NCBI GenBank assembly: GCA_035610365.1 | Contig: CM069432.1 | Location: forward strand, 106,473,529-106,537,528 | Direction: 5' to 3' | DNA length: 64,000 nt | Origin: Aquatica leii | Lineage: Eukaryota > Arthropoda > Insecta > Coleoptera > Lampyridae | Shown here: positions 44,220 to 56,340 of the stretch, one piece after another | Layout of the letters: each line of letters opens with the position of its first letter | How positions within the stretch are numbered: position 1 is the first letter of the stretch | The notes under the pieces: model-generated | Database searches by the model: none | Told to the model about the DNA's origin: nothing | Seen by the model: the letters and a program-made list of their open reading frames with translations, nothing else | Translations under genes and position numbers: made by a program

Positions 44220-45507
44220 TGCACTTAGCAAAATTAAGATTTAGTTTATTTAATGTTTTGAATTGCAATGCAGTGATCAGTCGATTCAACATTTCTAACA
44301 ATGTTTAAGTCATCAGCAGAAAGTAAACGTTCTGAGTTGATATCATTAATGTCATATATATTAAAAATCGTACAGGTCAAAGATTTAATTCTTGTGGGAT
44401 ACTAGAAATGGTATGAAACAAAGTTGTATTGTGCCCGCAAAAGTTAATTGTCAAGAGACGATTCTGAAGGTATGAAGCAAAAAGTGATATTAGTAAATAA
44501 TGTAGATGAGAGTTTAAAAACATGTAATTTTTGTATTATAATGTTATGGTCAGCAGTATCAAAAGCTTTTGCAAAGCCTGTATCGATTACAACAACTTGA
44601 TCTTTGTTGTCTAAGACTGTTGCAACATAAGGAGTCAAGTAGCACAAATTAGTAGTAGTTGGTCTATTTTTCACAAAACCGTGTTGCGCGAATGATATTC
44701 GATTTTTAACATTTAAACGGTTTGGTATAAAGTACTTTCAAATATTTTACAAAAATAGAAAGAAATGTCACTAGGCTTTAATTAATAATTTTACTTCAAT
44801 CTCCCGATTTAAGTATAAGAATTACTTGACCCACTTTCCATGCAGTGGAAAAGCTATTGATTTTTATTGCCAAATTAAATATAGAAAAAAGAACTTTTGA
44901 GAATAGCTTAGAATTATATTTTATTATGATATTTGGAACAAGGTCTAGCCCGTGCAATAGATTATTTTTATTTGTTTTCTCTATTGCAGTTTCAATATCA
45001 TTAATAGATATACATATATGATAATTAGATAAGGTTATGTAAAATTGAGCGAATAGTTGTATTTGAATCAATGAACTAAGCTGAATAAGAGAAAGACGAT
45101 TTTTGTAAATTTATAAAATTCTACAATTTATTTGGATTTCAGTTAGTTAAAGATTTGCATGATTTAATATAAATTTGGTACGATGCTTTTATGTCTGTTA
45201 TGTCTTAGCACGGTAATATTTAAATTTGATTAAATAATTGTTATTGAGTATAAAGTTTTTGTGCATTTTAAAAAAAGTGATGTTTTTTCTTTATGCTTGC
45301 TGTATGTCATAATTAAGCCAAGGAAGAAATAAAGTTTTATTACTTTGTTTAGGAGGCATGCATTGATGAAAAAAGTTGTATATGTAAAAACTAAATTTAA
45401 AAAATTAACTGCTGTGTCAATATCGTTAAAAGAATTAAGTTGATTCCAACCGTAATTACCAATTAACTCATATGGTTTAACAAACTTAGTTTTCCAAAGT
45501 TTATATA
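44220..45507 (-). pseudogene. LINE reverse transcriptase (jockey/CR1-like), minus strand
   Basis: Reading down: a linker with FNDIDTAVNFLNLVF, then ISINDIETAIEKTNKN and GLDLVPNIIIK, FNLAIKINSF, AWKVGQVILILKSGD (fingers/palm start), and after a gap and frame change PTTTNLCYLTPYV and FAKAFDTADHNIIIQKL (palm motif A region). Beyond 44440, weak matches to the SSIPQ...GPVRFLIY block remain. Stops and frame breaks are numerous, and the endonuclease is missing because the element is cut at 45507 by the mariner insertion. I cannot fix a 3' end. Confidence 0.65.
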
Positions 45508-46785
45508 CGTTGTGTCCCACGCTAGGGGTACCCCATGGGATTTAACATGGGAAAATTGAAATTATTTTTTTCCTGCTTCCCAAATTAAAAAATCGCAAAA
45601 ATTTAAACGCAGATTTAAAGTGGCACTTAAAACGTCTCTAAAAACAATTTTTTGATTATAATTTGATAATTAATAAATTAACAGGCATTTGAAATTTGAA
45701 ATTTTGAAGGAATATGGATGCTAAAATTAAATTGTAGCCCGTCAAATCAACATTATGCAACTTTATTTTTGAGGAAATGGAAATTTGAAGAACAAGGACT
45801 AGAAAAATTACATTTGAAAATTTTCTGTAGGCTAAAAAAACCAAATTGTTCCCGCATTTGCGTGCTAATAAACCAGCTTATGATTCCAAAATAAAATAAA
45901 CTTGAATTATGTTCAAGTAAATAGGTATTAAAAATCAAGTTAGCATTGATTTGTTATAAAACATTTGAAGTGTTGACAGTTTTGATAGAATTGTTTTACA
46001 AGCTTCGAAAATGAATGTAGAAGAAAAAATTCTTGTGGTAAAACAATATTTTCGAAGTGTTTCAAAGATCCAAATTCGAGAAGACTTTGCTGGTTTTTTC
46101 GCAGATAGACCAACACCAATACCTTCTTTAAAGAGTATCAAAAAAACGATACAATTATTTGAAAGCATTGGCTCCGTAAATCCTCAATTCTTTTATGCAG
46201 GATGGTACTCCAGCCCATACTGCTAGACTAAACACTGGGCTTCTAAATGAAGCATTTCTAAATCAATAGATAGGCAACAATGGTCCCATTACATGGTCTG
46301 CTAGGTCACCTGATTTAAACCCGTACGATTTTTTTTGTGGAATTACATAAAAGAAAATTATGAAAATGGGACGCACTAAAAGATGAATTTCAAGGTATAT
46401 GCCGAGCTATTACCATTCGTAAATTAGCCGAATCACGAAAAAGATGTTTGATTAATTTTTTTTTTCTAGTCTACTACAGAAAATTTTCAAATGTAATTTT
46501 TCTAGTCTTTGTTCTTCAAATTTCCATTTCCTCAAAAATTAAGTTGCATAATGTTGATTTGACGGGCTACAATTTAATTTTAGCATCCATATTCCTTCAA
46601 AATTTCAAATTTCAAATGTCCGTAATTACTTTATTAATTGTCAAATTATAATCAAAAAATTGTTTTTAGAAACGTTTCAAGTGCCACTTTAAATCTGCGA
46701 TTTTTTAATTTAGGAAGCAGGAAAAAAATTATTTCAATTTTTCCATGTTAAATCCCATGGGGTACCCCTAGCGTGGGACACAAGG
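45508..46785 (+). mobile_element. Mariner-like element with ~325-bp inverted repeats
   Basis: Left end CGTTGTGTCCCACGCTAGGG, right end inverted CCTTGTGTCCCACGCTAGGG, flanked by TA at 45506-45507 and 46786-46787. The inverted similarity runs from each tip for about 325 bp (to about 45835 and back to about 46473) with small indels, far longer than the ~30 bp typical of mariner. A shortened transposase reading frame lies in the 640-bp centre. The element cuts the LINE remnant to its left. Confidence 0.8.
46011..46450 (+). pseudogene. Internally deleted mariner-like transposase
   Basis: ATG 46011 opens an N-terminal helix-turn-helix of the DUF4817 kind (MNVEEKILVVKQYFRS, then DFAGFFADRPTPIPS and FESIGSVN). 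It runs directly into FYAG and, after a frame change near 46198, MQDGTPAHTARL, a TAG near 46267, GPITWSARSPDLNPYDFF. The QDGxPAH and SPDLNPYDFF motifs hold the second and third catalytic Asp of mariner-type enzymes. The first Asp and the centre of the protein are deleted. The product cannot be active, so any movement would depend on another copy. Confidence 0.75.
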
Positions 46786-46789
46786 TATA

Positions 46790-47930
46790 CATACGTGTTT
46801 TGAATGATGTCTAGAATTTACATTTGTTTTTAATAATATATTTAAGGTGGGATAAGAGTTATACTCTCTGTTACATATAAGCTCTTATAAGTGATATTTC
46901 TCGAGTTACAGTATGACAGGAAATGAAGTGAAATACGACTTATCCGAGCTTAGCGCTCTTTATTACTACTTCTACTCGCTGTATTCGCGCATGTATTAAC
47001 AACGTACATATACATTTTTGTAACGGGAGGCAGGTTTCGATTAACTTATTTCCAACACAGTACAATTTAAGTTAAATAATATTAAGGGGGAGTTGGTAGG
47101 TGTAAAAGTGTTAGATTAGTTTTCTTTTCAATATATTAATTTAAAATAGTACTTGTTTAAATGAATTTTTTTTTAACTAAACAAAACAAACATAAAAAGT
47201 AATGCAACGGTAATATAGTGTTTTTCGTGCTTTCCCCAAAGCTACATTACGCTCGCAAATAAGATTAGCTGTAATATTAATTAATTCAAAATTATCTTAC
47301 TAGATAGTGTTTATATTATTGTCTCATCAAAGGTATGATTAATTAGATTGATTAGACTTATATTAGATTTAGAATTATATCAAATAGAAACAAATATTAT
47401 TAGATTTTAAAAAATAACTTCAGTTATCTACTTTTAACAGCAAGTTTTAAAAAGAAAACGCAAGATTTTATAAAGTTCAGACGTGTTGAAATAGATGGCG
47501 TTTTTTTTTAAAATGACTGTTTTGAGTGTTGTTTTAAATATATGATGTGAATAACCAGCGTTACAAATTGTAGTAAAATTTCACAAAATTTAGAATTCTA
47601 TGCAGTTGCGGGTATTTTTTTGGGTTTTACAAATTGTTTTTAAATTTTGGGAAGAATCCTTTATAAACAATTATACCAACAAACGAAATTCAAAATACCT
47701 AAAAAAAGAAAACAATTTGGAATTTTTACAGTTTATGTGGAAAAACGCGACAAAGTCAGTTCGCAACACTGTGAAATGTAGAAGCACTAATGGCACGTTA
47801 CATAAATTTATACCTATAATTTTATAAAGTTTCCCCATTTTTTCTATTTTCGCCTAAATCTTTAGGTCAAAACTTAAAAGCAAGTATTTAAAATTAGCAA
47901 TTACTAGACGTTTATAAACAATTTGAATTG
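46790..47930. other. AT-rich DNA, no gene seen
   Basis: Nothing recognisable; a 75-codon frame at 47600-47827 has no known features. Confidence 0.4.
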
Positions 47931-47934
47931 TTGC

Positions 47935-49105
47935 AAATGCTTGAAATACTAATAAATGTCTATCCTCTACTTACTTCAAATTTGATAATAAGTTTTACGA
48001 ACAAGTTGCTGGTGCTGCTATGGGTTATCCTCTATTACCGTTTGTAGCTAACATTTTTATGGAATCCTTTGAAACGGTTGCTTTGAAATTATAGATATTA
48101 AAACCTAAAGTGTAATTTAGGTATGTTGACGACACGTTTATTGTTTGGCCTCATGATCATCTCGAATTGTCTAAGTTTCTTGATCATCTTAACAATCAAC
48201 ACTTAGATATCAAATTTACTGTGGAAATCGAAAATAATGGTTCTTTTCCATTTTTTGACGTTCTTGTGACTCGTAAGCCCGAACGGACTTCTGAGCCATT
48301 CTGTTTATCGTAAACCCACCCATACGGAAAGATACCTTCATGCTTCGTCTCATCATCATCCTGCACAGAAAAGTTCTGTTATTGAATCTTTCATCGTGCC
48401 TTTTCTATTTGGTAACCTGAGAATATAGACACGGAACTCCGTCATCTTACTAGAACCTTAGTAAACAATGGTTATGTGAAGTGAGTTATCAATCGTTGTC
48501 TACATCCACGTACTCGATCACCTAAGAACATTTCTAATCACAAATTTAATCCGAAACTAGCCTTTTTACCCTACATTCACAAGATTACAAATCAAATAGG
48601 CACACTTTTTTGTAAGAATGGTATTAAACTCATATTCAACTCGACAGGCAAAATCTCTCAGATTCTACCTTCTCCCAAAGACACTTTCATCTCAAGGTGT
48701 ATACCAAATTCTTTGTTCATATGGTTTAGTCTACATTGGTGAAACCGGTCGTTCCGTCATTACTCGCATTTCAGAACATGATCGTTGTATAAGGAAACGG
48801 TATATTTCCAAGTCTGCGGTTGCTGGTCATTTTACTACAGGTTACAAGATAGATTTTGGATAATGTTTTGTTGATTGCCAAATCTCCATTCTTTTTCAAC
48901 AGGAAATTCCGAGAAAGCATAGAAATCATCAAACATTCCAATAACTTCAATCGCGATCATGATTTTGAGCTATCCCCTCTTTGGTTCCCGGTCATTAGTC
49001 ATTTATTAAAAACACGCCCCTTAGTAACCGTAACGCAATCAGAGTCGAGCTTAACCATCCGTGACGATCCTTTTCCTTTATATACGGAGACTGTTTTTTC
49101 TTAAG
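47935..49105 (+). pseudogene. Penelope-like element: reverse transcriptase and GIY-YIG endonuclease remnant
   Basis: The frames give FYEQVAGAAMGYPLLPFVANIFMESFE, then FRYVDDTFIVWPH (palm YVDD, about 48120) and [11 protein letters not shown], then the linker, and from about 48680 GVYQILCSYGLVYIGETGR with SVITRISEHDR, SAVAGH and ending NNFNRD...LSPLWFPV. RT followed by GIY-YIG is diagnostic of Penelope-like elements, which nick DNA with the endonuclease and prime from it. The N-terminal half of RT is missing and at least five stops or frame changes occur, with stops after ALKL, before the linker and at 48861. The 3' end leads into a hammerhead-containing terminal repeat. Confidence 0.8.
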
Positions 49106-49264
49106 TCACTTTGTTAGGTGTTCGTTTGCTTTTTCAAGTTATTGTTTCCTTTCTTACTTTTTCAGAGTTTAGATTATGGCTTGTTTCACAAGTTGATAAC
49201 CTAACTTTTGAGAAGTTCTTAGTTAGATTTTGGTTGCTTGTTTGAGTTTTGCGATTTATCTCAC

Positions 49265-49305
49265 GCCCTGATGAGGCCCCTTATAAAAGTGGGCAAAACG
49301 TTGGC
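49265..49305 (+). ncRNA. Degenerate hammerhead motif in the Penelope terminal region
   Basis: Stem I GCC (49265-49267) pairs with GGC (49303-49305). CTGATGA is at 49268-49274, stem II GCCC (49276-49279) pairs with GGGC (49291-49294), then AAAAC where GAAAC is required, then GTT before stem I. ACGT is self-complementary, as in the minimal stem III of Penelope hammerheads that work as dimers. The catalytic G (49295) is A, in a CA context that fits CpG decay, so no cleavage is expected. Confidence 0.65.
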
Positions 49306-49929
49306 AACTTTGGTTACAACAACAATGACACGGTCTAAACCCGGAAGACATTCTTATCATAGTATAGATTCCGGCCGTGGAAGCCTTCGCTGTTACATGC
49401 TTGAAATACTATTTAACAATTTAGCTTTGTTCAAATAGACAAGAAAACCCCTATAAAGAAAGTAAATTAGATCCAAAACTACGCCACATAAAAACTAACA
49501 AGTTGACGTTTAAAAATACAAGGTTACAAACATTACTATATTGCAATATGTCAACTTGTAATAGACAATACCTTTGCATATTTACGTAAGATCAATCAAT
49601 GTATACTCTGCAGAGTCAACTTATTTTTACGTACATTTGATTTATTGAGTTATACAGCAAATATTTGTACCGAATGTGGCTTTTCGAACATATGTGAATG
49701 TGTAAATTTTACAACTCATGGTACATAAATGAGTATCATTTTGCCTTCGTACAATTTAACATTCTGATACTTTAAAAAAAAACAGTGTTCCTAATATAGA
49801 AATAAAACTTTTTCAAACACTATTAGAAAAGTGATATCAAAGGTGCCGACAGTAAGTGTCTTTTGTGTTATTATCTGGTTGCAAGGGTGAATCTCGCGAT
49901 AATCCCAATTAAGTGTCATATAAGCACAT

Positions 49930-50735
49930 CGAATTCGATCAAAGAAAGGAGTTTTGACATGTGAATATGTATGGAAAGTGCAAAGATATAGTATGTGGAG
50001 TAGAAGCTGCAATACGCACTCTATCTAAAGAGATCTCTGACACTATTCGACAAGCAAAACCTCTAGGCTCTAATATTAACAGACATGAGAGAGAAGCAAC
50101 TAAGCGGTTACGTGAGAATAAGGACATTTTAGTATTGAGAGCAGATGAAGGAAACGCTACAGTCGTTATGAACATACAAGATGACAACGACAAAATGACG
50201 AACTGACTCTCGGAAGATTGCTACATACGTCTACAGAAAAACCCTTTAAACTTCTTATGCACTAAGGTAAACCATCAAAAATTCCACTACTATAGATATT
50301 AACAAGAAACAAACTATAATAGTCAAAAATCCGGTTATCCCACAAATCTTCCCAAGATATACAAAGAAGGAGCCTCCCTTCGACCGATAGTGAGCACCAT
50401 CAATTTATCACTAACCCAATCGTTAGCACGTTATCTAGCTGCAAAACTCTTGCCGTTGACAGGAAATACAGAAACTCATATTAAAGATTCTACAGACTTT
50501 GTAGAGAAAATTAAGAACTTACGTATAACAAAAAAAGATATCCAAGTTAGCTTTGACGTGGTATCTCAAGAAGAGAATTACTGAAGAAGAAGTTTTGCTC
50601 ATCGAACTCTGCCTTAAAAACACTTATTTCAATTATAACGACAAGTAGAAGAAGGGTTCACCGCTCTCTCCAGTTATAGCCAATATTTACATGGAATATT
50701 TTGAAACTAAAATTATGAAAAATGTTGATTTAATT
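49930..50735 (+). pseudogene. Second Penelope-like reverse transcriptase remnant
   Basis: Frames give NKDILVLRADEGNATVVMN, CYIRLQKNP, a decayed PxIYKEGASLRPIVS, LARYLAAKLLPL, IKDSTDFVEKI and VSFDVVS, then near 50670 LSSYSQYLHGIF-like sequence. These match the N-terminal and finger regions of Penelope RT (ADKGNATV, LPKIHK, PLRPIVS, NSxDFV, VSFDVxSLFT). It covers the part missing from the copy at 47935, but the divergence and order mean it is a separate insertion. It stops before the YVDD motif. Many stops. Confidence 0.75.
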
Positions 50736-50829
50736 ATTAGCAAATTTAGTTATATACCAAATAATATCATATTTGTAGTATTAACCGTTCTTAAAATAAC
50801 TCAAATTTAATAACTGTTTAAGGTTATTA

Positions 50830-51200
50830 TTCATGAGTACGATAACAGAGCCATTTCATAGTATAAATTTACTATACATGAATAATAGTAAGTAAATGGC
50901 TATACAGATGAAAACGCTGAAAGCTGATTGCATACCTACATAATTAATGTAAGTTTTGAATAAACCTGGAGCTAAAATCATAACGTATAAAAAATGTCAT
51001 CGCAAATGTGAAAATGCCACATGAGTTAACAACTAGACGGCGGTTTTGCTTTTTTTTGGGTTTTTCAGCAGTGGTAGAACACTCGACTGTAGTACTATAA
51101 TGACAGTCCTATAGCTTTATATTAATAAATGATGAGATTAACATAAGTGAAATTCGATGGCAGAGCCATCTCACAGTATACATTTATTATGCATGAATAT
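50830..51200 (-). repeat. Hammerhead-bearing repeat, about 1.2 tandem units
   Basis: AGAGCCATTTCATAGTATAA near 50849 recurs as AGAGCCATCTCACAGTATAC near 51163, a period of about 314 bp. The unit matches the 40.2-kb repeat (AAATGGCTATACAGATG..., GCTTTATATTAATAAATGAT). A decayed hammerhead lies on the minus strand at about 51018-51080 with GAGT/ACTC outer and partly paired inner stem I; GAAAC reads CAAAAC. Confidence 0.65.
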
Positions 51201-51698
51201 TATTATCATTCATGTATTCTGCAACCTAACATTACATTTGCAAAACCTAGTCAACTTTACTCTTTAAAATTTAATTAAATTTATTTCAGAAAAAGGCTTA
51301 ATTTCTAAAATAGTATTATCATATTACAATTATATAACACTTAAATAAACTACATGAATAATTTTTAGTGAAACATATATTTTATCAAATGTAAGCAACA
51401 CAAATAGTTTTTAAAAATACATAGCATTTTATTGTAAAATGAGTTACAAAGGTGTGCACCTAACAACAATCAAGTATATTTAAGTAAACATTGTATTAAT
51501 CTTAAAATACAAAATTAAAAATCTAACATAATTAAACAAAGTTATTTCTAGAACAACTAAGATCTTAATACTACATCAAGACGCATTGTACCTATCAAAT
51601 TATTTTGTGTGAAGAAGTGTTTTAAATAAATTACTTTGAATTTTAATAAAGCTAAAATTGTTTGAAGTCTTATTAGAAAATTATGCTTATACATATTT
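51201..51698. other. AT-rich DNA, no gene seen
   Basis: No supported feature. Confidence 0.4.
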
Positions 51699-51928
51699 TA
51701 TTAAATTATGTTTGAAAATATCGAAAACAATTGTTTATTTTATTTGTAACGTTTTAAATTATAAATAAATTCTTTAAGGCAAATTATAAAAATATGTGTG
51801 CATTCTACACCTTTACAAATGCAAGTGCCTTGTCCGCTTGAATGTATTGAAGCGTCCTTGGCGATAACAGGCAGATATAAAAATGTATTACAATGTGCGA
51901 TTGTAAATATATTAGCAAATATTTAACA
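51699..51928 (-). repeat. 3' LTR of the copia element
   Basis: 230 bp, nearly identical to the 5' LTR (one G/C difference, near 51713). Confidence 0.93.
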
Positions 51929-51947
51929 CGCCCTCTCAAGTCGCACA

Positions 51948-54900
51948 TTATTCACAATCGTGTTTCCAGCTACCAATTCCAAGTCCTTCAATGCATTTTT
52001 CGTGACTGCTTCGTGGTAACGGTTTCGTCAGTACGTCTGCTATCATATTCTTACTTGAAATGTGCTTCAAAACAAACTCTCCGTCATTAATCGATTCACG
52101 CACAAAATGATGCTTGATATCGATGTGCTTCGTACGAGCATGAAATACAGGATTGTTAGCTAAGCATTCAGCTCCTCTGTTATCAACGAACAACGTCACA
52201 TTGCATATATCATTTAACTTTAATTCACGACACATACTTCGTAAATAAATTGCTTCTTTGGCTGCTTCAGATAGGCTGACGTACTCAGCTTCTGTAGATG
52301 ATACCGCAACCGTCCTTTGTTTTTGCGATTTCCACGAAATAGCTGCACCACTAAGTAAAAACACGTATCCCGTGTACGACCGTCGATCTACAACACAACC
52401 TCCCCAATCTGCGTCGGCATAACCAATTAATGGTTTATTAATTTTTGTATATATTAATCCAAAGTCTGCAGTTCCTGCTATGTACCGTAAAAGTCTTTTT
52501 ACACACTTCCAGTGACACATGCGTTGCTTTTCAACGAATTGCGCTAATCTAGAAATAGTATATGAAATGTCCGGACGTGTTCCAACTGACAAATACATTA
52601 GAGCACCTATTAATTCACGATACGGATAGTCTTGTGACAAATTCTCACTATCGTTGTTAAAATCCACGTTAACTTCAGAAGGAGTTGCCACTGTATTGCA
52701 CTGATCCATTCCGTACTGCTTTAATAACCCTCGTACATAACCCATTTGTGAAAGTTCAATTTGAGTTTCACTTTGATTAATTTCAAAACCGAGACAATTT
52801 TCTGCAAGACCAAGGTCTTTAATTTCAAAGTCTTTCATTAAACTTTGTTTAATTTTTATAACAACTTTTAGCTCTCGCGAAGGATAAGACTATCGTCAAC
52901 ATACACAAGCACAAGTACTAAACTTCCATCACAATGGTCGTAAAACAAACAAGGTTCATTCGTTAAACACTTAATTCCTAAACTCAAAAGTTTTTCACTA
53001 AGCTTCTTATACCATTGACGACCTGCTTGTCGTAGTCCATACAAAGCTTTCTTCAACCTACACGCATTGCCCCCATCACGTAAACTTTGAAGCATTTTCT
53101 TTGCTCGAATTTCAATATCTAAAGTCAACTTGTGTCTTGATAAAATTCTTTCTAACATTTCATACAACATATCGGGCACTTTTATCGTAACTTTTTCGTT
53201 TAAATTTCCATTTAAATATGCCGCTACAACGTCGAATTGATAGATTTTTAAATTGAACTGAACTGCAAGAGCTAACAGTAATCTTAATGTTTCTAATCTA
53301 GCCACAGGAGCAAACGTTTGATGATAATCAACACCATATCTCTGACTATAGCCTTTAGCTACCAGTCGAGCCTTGCGTTTTTTAATTTCACCATCACAAT
53401 CAAACTTGTTTGTTAAAACTAGGCGACACCCAATAATGTTTTTACAATTATCTTCCTTAACAATTTCCCATGTGTCATTTTTAATTAAACTTAACATTTC
53501 GGTTTCTATCGCGTCCTTCCATTCATCACACGCGTCACTTTTTAAAGCATCTTGAACACTAACTTCCGCGACGTTCACAAAAACGTCATCATCAACGTCC
53601 CGTTCTACTTCGTCAATTTGAGTTTCTTCTGTATTTTGCGATACAGAACTACGCGATTGAAATAGTTTTCTCGGTCGCCCTCTGCTACCAGTACGCAACA
53701 AACGCGGTCTGCCTGGACCTCTTGTTATGTTATTTGGAAATTGCACTTTTATAATAGGTTGTTCATCGGGGACTTCGGTTACTTTTGACTGATGCGGTGA
53801 AAACTCTACAGATTTTGGAATATTTGTCACTTTGTCGACTTCTTCTGTTGACATTAACAAATGATCTAACTCACACGTATCATTTGTTGCATTTCCGGCA
53901 ATACCTAAAAATTTTACATCACGAGCGTTGATAACTTGTCGTAAATTTGGTATCCACACACGAAATCCTTTTCTATCACGGGGATATCCCACGAACACAC
54001 CTTCCATAGACCGGACTTCAAACTTATCTTTCAGGGGATTCTTATCTAATACAAACACTTTCGACCCGAACGTTTGAAGATTGTTTATTTTTAATTTCTT
54101 TTGTGTCCATTTTTCATAAGGAATCTCTCCTTTCAAGCTACTAGTTGGACATCGGTTACGTATGTAACAAGCGGTAGCAACCGCATCTGACCAAAATGAT
54201 GCACGTAAACTGGACTGCAACAATAAACATCTAGCCATCTCTAATAGCGTACGATTCATTCGCTCCGCTACACCGTTTTGTTGCGGAGTTCGAGGGATTG
54301 TTAATCTTCGCTCGATGCCTTCTGCAGCTAAATATTCATCAAACTCGGTGTTACAATATTCGCCACCGTTATCAGATTGCAGACATTTCACCTTCTTTCC
54401 AGTTTGTCTTTCTACTAATTTCTGATAAAGTTTGAAAGCATCAAACACACCGCACTTTTTCTTTAAAAAGTAAACTTCGCACCACCTCGTGCTATCATCA
54501 ACAAATGTCACAAAATACTTAGCACCACCTGTCGATTCAGTTCTAAATGGACCAACCACATCCGAATAAACAATTTTTAAAGTTTCATTACACGGTACTC
54601 TATTTTTTACAAAAGGTAACGCGGTCATTTTACCTTTCAAACACACCTCACATCGTAATAATTGGTCGGCGTCTTCAACACCATTTGCGGATATGACACC
54701 TTTGCGAACCAATTTCATTAAATCCTCGCCGTTCAAGTGTCCTAATTTCTCATGCCATTTCCAAATTTCAGAGCACTTAGCTTGCAAAACAGCTTGAGCA
54801 CATTCAGGATTTTCGCGCACATGGTAAAGATCTCCTATCCGATCGGCAATTACAATCACATTTCCACAGTTGTCACGAATATACGCGTCATTTTGACGAA

Positions 54901-56023
54901 AGGTTACTTCATGTCCTTTGTTTGTAATTTTGGCGACCGAAATTAGGTTTGTTCGGAGATCAGGCACAAACAAAGTGTCTTTGAACTCTATGAGTCGATG
55001 ACCTTTATCACTCGCTACCGAAATATGAACAACACCCGTTCCTTTCACTTCAGCAGACGCCTGACTCGCTAGTTTTAGTTTAACTTTTGGAGACTCACTA
55101 ATACTCTTGAACAACCTTTCTTCACCGCACAAATGAGCAGTGCAACCACTGTCTAAAAGCCAGACTTTATTTTCATTACACCTTTCGTTATTCGCACTGT
55201 CTACACTAGTAATTGTATGACTTGCAACATAAGATTCATTAGGTCTTCTTTTATCAGTCACGTGCTTATTCTCATTACATGCATTCGCTTTATGACCAGG
55301 GACACCACATTTGTAACACTTAAGCACACCACGTTTTGTTTTCCATTTTCCTTTCCTTGTAGTTCGAGAATTTTCATTAATTTTATCGTTACCAGCGGCC
55401 ATGGCGATTACAACATTATCAGTTCTTTGTCTGCGCGCCTCACTCTCTTCTATAATTTTTACTTTCAAATCTTCGGCGGTAGGGAGTTCATCGCGTGTCT
55501 CTATTGCGCATCGAAAATTTTCAAATGTTGAGGGAAGGCTATACAAAAGCATGATAGTTAACAAATCACCATTTATATTAACATTCATATTTTCGAGCTT
55601 ATCAACAGCGTCGAAAAATTTTGCCAAATGTTCTTTCACGTCACCACTTTCTTCTAATCTCTGAAGCATTAATTGTTTCAATAACGTTGCTTTTCGTGCA
55701 GGACCTTTTGAAGCATATATTGAATCCAATTTAATCCATACGTCCCTTGACGTTTCGCACCCACGAATTTGTTTTAGTTCAGATGGTTGAATTGACAAAA
55801 TTAAATCTGCTTTCGCCTTTTTATCAGCTTTCAACCAATTTTCTCTCAAGACATTTTCGCTGGACGAGTCGTCACATGTACCTGCTAACGGCATTACATT
55901 GGTTCCATTTACATATTCCCATAAGTCGTTTTTTGTAAGTAGAGCTTCCACCTGCATACTCCACGTGTCATAGTTATCTTTCGATAACAACTCTATGCGT
56001 GAAGACGATGTTGTCGTAGCCAT
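51948..56023 (-). pseudogene. Copia Gag-Pol polyprotein, one frameshift
   Basis: ATG at 56021-56023 opens a 1051-codon frame; a 1-nt insertion near 52869, just after YVDDSLILRES, ends it, and the remaining ~300 codons lie in the next frame down to 51948. Domains in order: Gag (DNYDTWSMQVEALLTKNDLW, then zinc knuckle CYKCGVPGHKANAC), protease LLDSGCTAHL, integrase with H/H...CEVC zinc domain, Asp in VYSDVVGPF, Asp in LQSDNGGEY, Glu in GVAERMNRT, reverse transcriptase with FAPVARLETLRLLLALA, FDVVAAYLNG, LKKALYGLRQAGRQWY and YVDD, and RNase H with SYTGYVFLL and SSTEAEY. Total length of about 1,360 residues is close to Drosophila copia. RNase H is lost downstream of the shift. Confidence 0.93.
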
Positions 56024-56091
56024 TTTCAGTTAACTTAACAACTGTCTAAATACAGAAACACACACTACTGGAACTTAATCACAAAAACGTC

Positions 56092-56105
56092 CTGGGCCCA
56101 TAACC
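56092..56105 (-). promoter_or_regulatory. Half-tRNA(iMet) primer-binding site of copia
   Basis: On the minus strand GGTTATGGGCCCAG follows the LTR directly. It is complementary to the anticodon arm of initiator tRNA-Met (CTGGGCCCATAACC), not to the tRNA 3' end. Copia is known to prime from a cleaved half of this tRNA. Confidence 0.85.
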
Positions 56106-56335
56106 TATTAAATTATGTTTCAAAATATCGAAAACAATTGTTTATTTTATTTGTAACGTTTTAAATTATAAATAAATTCTTTAAGGCAAATTATAAAAAT
56201 ATGTGTGCATTCTACACCTTTACAAATGCAAGTGCCTTGTCCGCTTGAATGTATTGAAGCGTCCTTGGCGATAACAGGCAGATATAAAAATGTATTACAA
56301 TGTGCGATTGTAAATATATTAGCAAATATTTAACA
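56106..56335 (-). repeat. 5' LTR of the copia element
   Basis: 230 bp, next to the primer site; see the 3' LTR for comparison. Confidence 0.93.
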
Positions 56336-56340
56336 TATTT

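Larger units (their letters stand above)
51699..56335 (-). mobile_element. Copia LTR retrotransposon, minus strand, recent insertion
   Basis: Two 230-bp LTRs (51699-51928 and 56106-56335) differ at one position noticed by eye, and TATTT is duplicated at 51694-51698 and 56336-56340, the 5-bp target size of copia. On the minus strand the LTR reads TGTTAAAT...ATTTAATA. Inside are the half-tRNA primer site and one polyprotein in Ty1/copia order: gag, protease, integrase, reverse transcriptase, RNase H. Only one frameshift was found, so the element is young but broken. Confidence 0.95.

Noticed and set aside
46448..46651. 67-codon frame with a near-identical partner at 45656-45844 as a gene pair
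   Set aside because: They are the two arms of the mariner-like element's long inverted repeat.
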